Positions 29,850 to 37,500 of a stretch of DNA of 37,500 bases are shown here, piece by piece. The stretch lies in NCBI GenBank assembly GCA_963575745.1, contig CAUYUJ010004001.1, positions 1-37,500 of the forward strand, given 5' to 3'. Every line of letters starts with the position of its first letter. Positions within the stretch are counted from its first letter, which is position 1. The DNA comes from Prorocentrum cordatum (lineage: Eukaryota > Sar > Dinophyceae > Prorocentrales > Prorocentraceae). Under the pieces are notes generated by a model. The model searched no databases. It saw only the letters and a program-made list of their open reading frames with translations, and was not told where the DNA came from. Both the position numbers and the translations under genes were made by a program.

Positions 29850-30560
29850 GCGCGAGCGTGCCCACTGAGGCCGCAGGTGGATCTCCTTGTAGAGTGCGAT
29901 CCACGTGAAGCGGCGCCGAAACGGGTGTGGGGACGCCATGCGAAATTGCCCATCGGTGCCATAGGTGGAGCTCTTTGCGGGATACGATCCGCGTCAGGGG
30001 TTTGCCGACATTTTCGGAGAGACGCCATTCTAACCCTCCCGTTGGAGCCGTCGGTGGAGCTCCTTATGTGGCGCAAGCCGTGTGAAGGATGTGCCGAAAC
30101 GGGCGTGGGGACACCATGCGAAATTTCTTTCTGGCGCCGTAGGTGGAGCTCCCTGTGGGCCACGATCCATGTCAGGGGTGTGCCGACATGGACTGAGCAG
30201 ATGCGAGCCTTGTCTCTGGGGTTGTCTGTTGAGCTCCCTATGGGGCACGATCCGTTTGAAGGGTGAGTCAAAATATGCGAGGGGACGTTATGCGAATCCT
30301 CCCAGTGGGGCTGCACGTGGAACTCCCAGTGGGGCACGTTCCGTGTGAAGGGTGTGGCGACATGGGCGGAGGGGCGCCATACGAATTTTGATTTTGGCAC
30401 AGTAAGTGGAGCTCCCTGAGGGCACGATCCGTGCGAGGGCCGTCCCGGAATTGGCCGGGGGGCGCTATGTGAGCCCTGCGTTTCTCAAGGGCCGTAGACG
30501 TTCTTGGGGGACACGACATGTGTTGGGGGACGAGTGTGCCGACATGGGTTGGTGGACGTT
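29850..30560. repeat. ~88-bp tandem repeat
   Basis: About eight units share GGTGGAGCTCC, GGCACGATCC, GTGTGAAGGGTGTGCCGACA and GACGCCATGCGAA. Anchor GTGGAGCTCC-type words lie near 29870, 29963, 30051, 30138, 30225, 30315 and 30407. No gene. Confidence 0.8.
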
Positions 30561-30589
30561 ATAGGAACCCGCCTCCATCCTTTTTTTTC

Positions 30590-31560
30590 CTTCGTTCATT
30601 CTCCTTCCACCCACCCCTGGGTGAGTCTGTTCTCATCCTTCCTTCTTCCTGTATCCTCGTTTCTCCCTCCTGCGTCTTCCCTACTCGTTCCTCTCTCGTG
30701 CCTCCTTATGTTTGCGAGAGAGACCCGATGGCACTTGCGAGTTCCCCTGGATCTTTCTTTGGGTTCCCCGTCCCTGGGATCTCTGAGTTCTAGGGGGTCC
30801 TGGGGTTCGACCGGCTCTTTGCACTGCATTGTATTGCGCTTCGTTGCTTTGCGTCTCACGTGAATGGGTATTGCTTCGTGCAGCATATTGCCTTATTTCA
30901 TTTTGCTATACTTTGCCTTGAACTGCACTCCATCGCATTGCCTTGCATTTGCTTCGCTCACTTTGCTTGCAATACTTCGCGTGCGATTTTCCTCGCATCT
31001 GGTTTACATGGCAATGTGCTGTATTGTACTGCCATTGCATCGACTGCATTACGTACATCAGTTTGCATTTCTTGACGTTGAATTGTGTGCAAGTGTCCAC
31101 GGCTGGGGCTTGCTAACCTAAGCGCGCGAAGCGCGCGCGTGGTTCTAGCTATGCGAGTGTGCGGGACCTCGTAGTTCGGCGGCCATGCTGTTTGCATCAA
31201 GAAGTTTGACCCAACCCTCCGGGGTGTCGTTCACGGGCTTTGCGCCTGGCTGCATGGTTGTACGATCGGCGTCGCAGGTGCGAACTGCACAGGCAGCCTT
31301 GATCCCTGCTCTCCTGGTCTTGCCTGGAGAAATTCGCATCATATCAAGGATACAGTGTTCCTTTAGGCGGTTTGCGGCTCGGGTTCCCAGCTGCGTCATG
31401 GTCACCACTTGCTGGTCTCACTCGCTGAGGGCGTCGGATGGTGATGGCTGCCTTCGGCTCTGATTCGCAAAGGTGCAGCAGCATCGCTTCACCCTCAATC
31501 TGTAATACTTAGAGGGGATACTGGTGTGAGTCGGGATCGTTGATTTCCTCCTTCCCTTGT
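30590..31560. other. Low-complexity TTGC/GCAT-rich intergenic region
   Basis: Recurring TTGCATTTGC-like words at 30820-31080. The phrase TCCCTGGGATCTCTGAG at 30768-30793 recurs at 31873-31895. No gene recognised. Confidence 0.4.
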
Positions 31561-31906
31561 CTCCCTGCCCCATTTTACTTCATCCATCTCTCGCCTGCAT
31601 CCAGTTGTCCAGTTTCTAATTCGCGCACTGCTTTGAGAGAGGTACGCTGGCGGTCTGATTGACAGCGGGATTCGTTACTTTTTCCTTGTCCCCATAAGAA
31701 GTCTGCGCTGCACTCTAGATGGTCGCCAGCTGGGGCCGGCCGACCGGCCGGAGGATCGAGTGCGAGGGGGAGGAGGAGGACGGGGATGAGGAGAAGTACG
31801 AGCTGGTGCGCTAGCGTTATATTGAGGTTTACCGACGGAATAGGGGCATCCACTGCGTATTTGGCGCACCTTATCCCTGGGATCTCTGAGGTTCTGGAAC
31901 CCTCGG

Positions 31907-31986
31907 GTCCGTACGGCCTCTTGCTTTATTGTGCTGCACAATAAAGCAAAAGGCCGTACGGACGATGTGCTGCACAATAAAGCAAG
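31907..31986. repeat. 57-nt near-perfect palindrome with an extra half-copy
   Basis: Two 28-nt arms (31907-31934 and 31936-31963) flank a single T and have one mismatch. The arm begins GTCCGTACGGCC and ends TTTATTGTGC. Directly after it, 31967-31986 repeats GTGCTGCACAATAAAGCAAG. Such a structure would extrude as a cruciform or fold as RNA. Confidence 0.85.
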
Positions 31987-32590
31987 GGGCGCATTTCTTC
32001 CTTCGCGAAGCCGATGGCGCCCAAGGCGTGGCAGGCCCGTTCGGCGGCGCCCCCGGTGATTTGAAAAACCGAGCATGATTTATATCCCGGTCAAATTTTG
32101 CCCCGATCCCGGCTTCATCTTATGTGCATTTGATTGCATTGTATTTCACTTGGCAATTTTCCGACGGATATGTGCAGCCACGGCTCCGCAAACAGCATTG
32201 TTTTGGTGAGCATTTTTCTGTTTTGCATTAGTCGTATATCGTGGGCGAACGGGTCCAAGTCCCGAGCGGGGTATGCCCGAATGCGTGTTTTTCGTAGCTT
32301 GGCGCTGGCTTTTCCCGTGGATGTAGCGATCTTCCGAGGAGACGTTCGCGTGGTGTGACGTGCGTGCGGTCTGATGTGCGCTGTTCGTGCTGTAGTGTTG
32401 CAGTGTTTTGCTTACTGTCGTTTTCAAGGGTCGGTTGTGGTTGACCGCTTCTTGCGATTGGCATGGGGTTTTGATGCGTTGACGTACGATGGTTTGGTAG
32501 GGTCTGGATGGATGGTTCGTGGTGGTTTTCGAGGCCGCGAGAGTGTTATTGGATGTGCGTCACAGCATCGCTCAGCGATCGTAGCCGCCC

Positions 32591-32611
32591 CCGACGTCAT
32601 TTTGGCTCAAG
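32591..32611 (+). other. Relict dinoflagellate spliced leader
   Basis: Eighteen of 21 positions match the dinoflagellate spliced-leader consensus, including an exact CATTTTGGCTCAAG 3' end. It sits 33 nt upstream of the first ATG (32644) of the second retroelement. Trans-spliced mRNAs that are reverse-transcribed and re-inserted leave such a relic. A possible older fragment, CGTAGCCG, lies just upstream (32580-32587). Confidence 0.85.
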
Positions 32612-32643
32612 CTGCTTGGGCTCGGTGAGCCAAACCAGAGTGA

Positions 32644-33189
32644 ATGCTTCGCCCCAGCCCCTTTGCCGCGCTCGCTGCCTCGGTGGGCGCATTTCCGGGC
32701 TCGTGGCTGGGCGCCCCCGCGCTGGCGCCGCCGGCCGCCGACTCGAGGGTCGGCCACTGCACGTGGGAGGAGGCCGAATGCACTCCTTGCCCCGCGTGCC
32801 TCCCGCCGGCGTGCCCGGCCTGCCCCGCGCCGGTCATCCCGGCGTGCCCGGCGCCAGCGGTGCCGGCCTGCCCGTCGCTCAGCTGCGGGGGCAGCTCCGC
32901 AGGGGCCTGGTGGGCGGCCGCCGCCCTCTCGCTCGGCGCGGTCGCCCTGCTCGGGGCCCGCGCTTGCCGGCTGTGGGGTCACGGCCGCGTCGCTGGAGCT
33001 GCCGCGGGCGGCGCCAGCTTTGGGGAGGGCCCGCCCGCAGCCCTCGAGCCCCCTGATCCAGGTCGTCTGCTTCGGCCTGCTCTGGGTGCTCCTCTTGCTC
33101 TTCCTGCTGCGATCCCGACGCCTTCGCCGTCGGGGTCGACCACGCCCTCGGAGATTGAGACGTGGAGGCCGCGGGCCCGCAGGGCGTGA
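32644..33189 (+). pseudogene. Element 2 N-terminal Cys-Pro repeat and membrane segment
   Basis: The ATG at 32644 opens an Ala/Pro-rich protein with CTPCPAC and PACPAP repeats (residues about 46-78), then a hydrophobic segment AGAWWAAAALSLGAVALLG (about 86-105). Function unknown; the arrangement suggests a membrane-anchored, disulfide- or metal-binding head. The frame changes near 33130-33160. Confidence 0.5.
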
Positions 33190-34400
33190 TGGCTGCCCGC
33201 CAGTGTGCGTTGGATATCGACCCGCCCCAAGTGGCGGTCAACTACGACGACGACCCCAACTTCAGGTGGCACCACCGCGTCCTCCTGGCCAAGCTGACGG
33301 AGGGCGCAAAGTGGGCGGGGGCGACTCCGACGCACGCCGTCCAGGTCATCGACCTCGCGGTGCACCAGGTCCTCCCGTTCTTGCGCGGCTGCCCGGTGCC
33401 CGGCCGGGTTCGGAACAACGTGTACCTCTTCGACCCGATGACCGAGGAGAAGCTCGGAGACCTCCAGCACCAGGCCACCGCGCTGGCGAGCCTCCTGGGG
33501 GGTGTTGCCCCTGCCCCAGGGGCGGCCCAGACGCAGTGGGTGGTTGCGGGCCCTGGCTCGGACTCGTTCGGGGAGGCCGTGGCGGTGCCCATCGCCCTCA
33601 ACCCAGCGAGGTTTGTGCAGAGGGGGTCGGCTGGGCTCGCGGTGATCGGCGACGACAGGTGGACCGCCGTGGAGCGGGTCCAGATGGCGGACCTGAGAGC
33701 GTGGCTGGAGGATAAGCGCTCCGGGGCCGGGCGCGACCCCAGAGTGCTGGCGGTCGAACGAGACGCTCGCGGCCACCGCTCCTCCCCTTTCTGCGACGCC
33801 CCCGCCGAGATGAAGGAAGGCCGGCCTGCTGCCGCTGGTGCCGCTGGCTTTGCGGGCGCGGCGGCCGCGGGCGACGACTGGCCCTTCCGCGGCCCTTCGG
33901 CGGCGGTCGAGCTGCTGACGAACATCAGGGCCAGCGGGGAGGACATCTCGGCGTACCGCGAGCACTGAGTCCGCGGGTCCGGGATCGCGCGGGAGAGCGC
34001 GGTGGCGTACCACCACGCGTCGCTGGTCTCGATCATGCATCGCCAGCTTGCTGGCGCCGAGGCGTACCAGCTCGATGCGTACCAGCTTGCTGGCACCGAG
34101 GCTCTCGCCCGCCGCGTGCTGTATCTGGGGCGCGGCGTCCACCGCAACCCCGAATTGCCCGACTGTCGGGGGTTTGAGGTCATGCTGGCGAGCCGACTGG
34201 ACGCAAGCGCACCAGTCACGACGGGGGAGTTCGCGAAGTTCATCGCGGAGGAGCAGAAGTCAGACGCGTTCGCCCTGAAGCAGCAGAGGGTCTTCGCCGA
34301 GGAGACCGGCAAGAGGGGCCAGCCCGGAAGGGGGCAAATAACAGGCGGCGAGCGCTTCGCCTCCGCCCTGTTGCCGCCTGCGCGCGCGGGCCCCTGCCAG
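33162..34400 (+). pseudogene. Element 2 gag-like region, interrupted by one TGA
   Basis: Frame open from 33162 (GTG; first ATG 33189), with a single TGA at 33966-33968, then open again in the same frame. Segments include NFRWHHRVLLAKL, PGRVRNNVYLFDPMTEEKL and AYHHASLVSIMHRQL, and a Lys/Glu-rich GEFAKFIAEEQKSDAFALKQQ. No zinc knuckle is visible. I do not recognise a named domain; position before RT suggests a structural role. The frame shifts near 34320-34420. Confidence 0.5.
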
Positions 34401-34417
34401 GCTCGCCGCCGCGCGGG

Positions 34418-35590
34418 ATGGCGTCGGGCCCTCCTGGGGCCCTGGCGCTTCCGCCTGGCGCCTGGGGGCGACGGTCGGCCGCCGCTGCCGACGGGCTCGA
34501 CGCGCTGGATTGGTATGGGCGTGAGCTGGCCATCGTTGCTGCAGCCTCGCTCAACGCTCTGGCCGGCGCCCGGGCCAAGGGTCTTCCGCCGCTGCGGAGG
34601 CCTGGCCACCGGCCGCCGGGAGGCCAGCTCCCACTGTGCCAGCAGGCCATGTGGCGGCGCCTGGGGGCCGCGGCAGCCGCCGCATGGGCCAGGCCAAACG
34701 ATTATGATTTGTGTCCGGACGGTGCGCCCAAGGAGATTCTCAATGCGAAGGGCATGTGCGACCCGGACGTCTCGTTCAGCGTCGCGCCCTACGACAGCGC
34801 GAAGCTCGCGGTCGCGCGGGGCGGGCTCGCGCCGCAGGACACCGCGGGCCTCGTCGACGAGGAGGCCCGGGAGTACCTCCTCCACCCCGAGCGAATCGCT
34901 CTCCCCTCCGACGAGATGCCGGAGGAGCCGATCCAGCCGCGCTGGGACCAGCGGCTCTTCCGCAGCCGCGGCCAGCTCGGACCTTCTCGGGTAGCTGGAA
35001 GGGGCTGGGCTCATCGCATACCGGAGGAAGGTGTGCTCACGGGTGGGCATCTTCTTCGTGCAGAGAAGACTGGGATGCTGCGCGTGGTGCTGGACTGCCG
35101 GCCGGCCAATGCGCTGCGCAAGCGGGCGCCCCGCTCGCGCCTCGCCACCCGCGGGGCGGTGGCGTCCTTGGTGCTCGACCCTGCCTACGTGGGTGAGTCG
35201 CCCGTGGGGGGCTCCTCGCTGTGGGGCGCCTCGGTCGACCTTCAGGGCGGCTTCTACCAGTTCCTGGTTCCGACGGTGTCGCGCTACTTCGGCCTGGGGC
35301 GCGTCGAGCTCGCCGGCGACATCGGCGTCGACTCGGTCTACGACCCTGAGGTCGGGGGCCGGGTCCCAGTCTCGGCAGACGCGCCCCTGGAGGCGTGCTT
35401 CGGCGGGCTGCCGATGGGCTGGGTCTGGGTGCTCTACTTCTGCCACAACGCGCTGTCGCTGCCGGGCCGTCGCGCCCAGGAGGCGCTTGGGCTCCCGACA
35501 GTGCCGGTGGGCGACCGTCAGCCCCCGCCCCCGCTCGGGGCCGGCGTCGCCGTCTGCGCGCCGTGCGTGGACAACGCCAACGTCCTATCG
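34418..35590 (+). pseudogene. Element 2 reverse transcriptase
   Basis: ATG at 34418. RT motifs in order: LRVVLDCRPAN (fingers), SVDLQGGFYQF with the first catalytic Asp at 35237-35239, LPMGWVWVLYFCHN (motif B), and CVDN at 35564-35575 in place of YxDD. The second Asp of the box is Asn. YVDN-like boxes are, to my knowledge, common in dinoflagellate RT-like genes, so this need not be a dead mutation. The frame shifts at about 35585-35592. Confidence 0.7.
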
Positions 35591-36290
35591 GCTCGGACGA
35601 GGAGACGGTGGCCGCGCTGCACCAGAGGGTGGTGGACGAGCTTGCGCGCGCCGGCTTCGTGGTCCACGAGCGGGTCGACCCGGCGCAGGACTTCGAGGCC
35701 ATCGGGCTGCTGTTCTACGGGGCCCGACGCTGGGTGCGCAACAAGCCAGCGCGGCCCTGGCGCCTTTGCTTCGCCCTCGGCGAGGTCGCCCGCAGGAGGT
35801 CGCTCAGCCGGGGCCGCGTGCGGCAGCTCCTTGGCCATCTCGTGCGCCGCTTCAGCCTGGCGCTGCGTCCTTTCCTGTTTCGGGGGGGGGGGTGTATCGT
35901 TTCGTGGGTTCTGGTGAGGGCGAAGTGGTCAGACTGCCGTCCGCGGTGCTGAAAGAGGTGGCTGTCGCCCGCGGACTCGTGCACTTCGCGCGCGTAGACG
36001 TCGCAGCGCCGATGCTTACCCGCTGCTTCTGCAGTGGCGCGTCGACTGAGGGATGCGCCCTGCACTGCACGGAGGCGTCGCCGGCTGAGCTTTGGCCGGT
36101 CGCCGTCTGGCGCGAGCGCTGGCGCATCGTCGAGCCGTCTGACTCCTCGGCTCGGGCCGACCTGGAGGCGCTGCGCGGGTGCACCGTGGCCCCGCCCCCT
36201 GCCACTGGCTTGTTCTCAGAGTGGGTCGAGTCGACGCGGAGCTGGACACAGCGCTTCAGCACGATCTGGATGAGCGACCTGGCGACGTCC
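35586..36290 (+). pseudogene. Element 2 RT thumb/connection and RNase H start
   Basis: SDEETVAALHQRVVDELARAGF and DFEAIGLLFYG continue RT in the next frame. At the G-run 35881-35891 the frame shifts once more and VYRFVGSGEGE, LKEVAVARGLVHF and CFCSGASTEGCALH follow. CSGAS stands where RNase H normally has CSDAS, so the first catalytic Asp appears to be Gly. ELWPVAVWRERWR follows. Confidence 0.6.
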
Positions 36291-36499
36291 GAGCTGGCGA
36301 CCGGGGCCCTCCCAAGAAGCCCCGAGTGCAGCGTGGGGTCACTGGGCTTGCCCCGAAGGTGCCCGACTCGTTCGTGGAGCCGAAGCGTTGGAGGCGACTG
36401 GTCGTGGGGCGCTGGAGGCGGCAGGCCGCCGTCCACTGCAAGGAGGCGCGCGCCGCGCTCCTGGGCCTCCACCGCGAGCTCGAGCAGCCCAGCTCGTAG
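36280..36499 (+). pseudogene. Element 2 RNase H fragment, truncated
   Basis: After a further shift near 36290-36320: VPDSFVEPKRWRRLVVGRW and VHCKEARAALLGLHREL, matching the Trp and Glu region (KEARAALLGL) of Ty3/DIRS-type RNase H. It stops at 36497-36499, and the following DNA is the CCTCTTGGG repeat, so the 3' end is missing or interrupted. Confidence 0.6.
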
Positions 36500-36504
36500 G
36501 AGCA

Positions 36505-36640
36505 GTTCTGGCGCCTCCAGCGTGGGGCCTCTTGGGGGCCTATTGGGCGCCTCTGCGGGCCTCTTGGAGGCCTGTTGGGGCATCCTGGGGACCGGTTGGG
36601 GCCGAAGGCTCGAACTGTCGGTTCGTGTTCCCTCTCGGGC
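36505..36640 (+). repeat. CCTCTTGGG-family dispersed repeat, copy D
   Basis: GGGGCCTCTTGGGGGCC units, then a core GCTCGAACTGTCGGTTCGTG (36608-36627) parallel to copy B's core. The (GAT)n tract follows at once. Confidence 0.7.
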
Positions 36641-36884
36641 CTGATGATGATGGTGATGCTGGCTCTCGCGGCGATGTTCATGATGGCGACGGCGATGACG
36701 ACGGCGACGATGACGACATGGATGGTTAGGGCGAGGCTCATGCTGATGCTGTTCGCTCTGTGTACGTGGATGCCGTTTCGTCGGTGGGTTCGTGAGTGAC
36801 GATGATGATGCTGATAATGGTGATGACGATGTCCACGATGACGCTGTTGCTCATGATGGCTTCGATGACGTTGTCCACGGACAC

Positions 36885-36958
<74 letters not shown>

Positions 36959-36985
36959 GGATGATGAGGATGATGAGGATGATGC

Positions 36986-37023
<38 letters not shown>

Positions 37024-37096
37024 CTGATGCTGATGCTGATGCTGATGCTGATGCTGATGCTGGTGCTGATGCTGATGCTGATGCTGATGCTGATGC

Positions 37097-37178
<82 letters not shown>
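36640..37178. repeat. (GAT)n/(GCTGAT)n microsatellite
   Basis: Nearly pure GAT runs (36880-36958, 37090-37175) around a GCTGAT hexamer run (37020-37095). Confidence 0.95.
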
Positions 37179-37240
37179 GGCGATGATGTAGAGGGGATGT
37201 CGGGATGCTGGAACAGAGCCCTTCGGTGTAGGGACAGTGC

Positions 37241-37345
37241 TGCCTGGGTGTGGGGTGTGGGGACTGGACTGCCTGGTTGTGGGGAGTGGGCTGCCTAGGT
37301 GTGGGGATTGGGCTGCCTGGGTGTGAGGACTGGGCTGCCGTGGGT
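37241..37345. repeat. 22-bp tandem repeat
   Basis: TGCCTGGGTGTGGGG-type units at 37241, 37270, 37292, 37314 and 37336. The last four are spaced exactly 22 bp. Confidence 0.75.
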
Positions 37346-37500
37346 GGGTGTCTGGATCTGGGGTTCTTTGTGGGGCGGTCTGGGTGCACGTCGGGGTGTC
37401 TGTGAGTCGTTTCAGAGCCCCTGTTCCTCCGACCACCTGTGCCCCCGCGTTCCCCCACGCCCGCCTCTATGCGGCCAAGCCAGGCTCAAGCTTGCTGCCA

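Larger units (their letters stand above)
32591..36499 (+). mobile_element. Second retroelement: mRNA-derived, RT plus RNase H, decayed
   Basis: A 3.9-kb unit beginning at the spliced-leader relic and ending where the CCTCTTGGG repeat starts. It encodes a Cys-Pro-rich N-terminus with a membrane segment, a gag-like region, RT and part of RNase H. It is broken by at least five frameshifts and one in-frame TGA. No LTRs, integrase or poly-A tail were seen. RT and RNase H signatures look like the Ty3/DIRS side, not copia. Confidence 0.7.

Noticed and set aside
33242-35446. 734-residue minus-strand frame
   Set aside because: It is antisense to the RT element in GC-rich DNA; the RT motifs lie on the plus strand.
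37475-37495. GGCTCAAG near the right edge as a spliced-leader relic
   Set aside because: Only eight bases match and the T-run is absent.

Overview
The window looks like nuclear DNA of a dinoflagellate. The main reasons are a relict trans-spliced leader (32591-32611, ending CATTTTGGCTCAAG), protist-style retroelement polyproteins with unusual extra domains, GC-rich codon use, and very long simple-sequence and minisatellite tracts. I see no ordinary single-copy host gene, rRNA or tRNA. The species cannot be named from the sequence.

Layout. 1-3189: repeat-rich DNA with a foldback repeat (61-1210) and a (GGA)n tract. 3190-19546: one 16.4-kb LTR retrotransposon of Ty1/copia type. It has 284-bp LTRs about 98% identical and an initiator-Met-like primer binding site. 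A 9.4-kb open gag-pro frame holds two hydrophobic segments, Gag, a CCHC knuckle, a complete-looking Tpt1/KptA RNA 2'-phosphotransferase domain, a RING-H2 finger and an aspartic protease. A UGA-CGG stop followed by a stem-loop precedes a pol region with two methyltransferase-like blocks, integrase, reverse transcriptase and RNase H. Pol is broken by about five frameshifts. 19551-32590: tandem repeats and microsatellites: AGGAATCC, CTA, a ~90-bp unit, a ~115-bp G-quadruplex-type unit, GAT, an ~88-bp unit, a dispersed CCTCTTGGG family, and a 57-nt palindrome. 32591-36499: a second, decayed retroelement that starts at the spliced-leader relic and encodes a Cys-Pro/membrane N-terminus, a gag-like region, an RT with CVDN, and part of RNase H. 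36500-37500: another CCTCTTGGG copy, (GAT)n and a 22-bp tandem repeat.

Main discovery. The LTR element carries about 50 copies of a 14-nt hairpin, GCGGG-GNNA-CCCGC. Copies occur in all three reading frames. Closing pairs covary (G-C, C-G, A-T, G.U) even when the encoded residues change. Neighbouring copies sit in arrays at exactly 18-nt spacing (14-nt hairpin plus 4-nt spacer). The hairpins lie between protein domains, almost never inside them. I do not know a description of this family. The second notable feature is the Tpt1-like enzyme domain captured inside a retrotransposon Gag-protease polyprotein.
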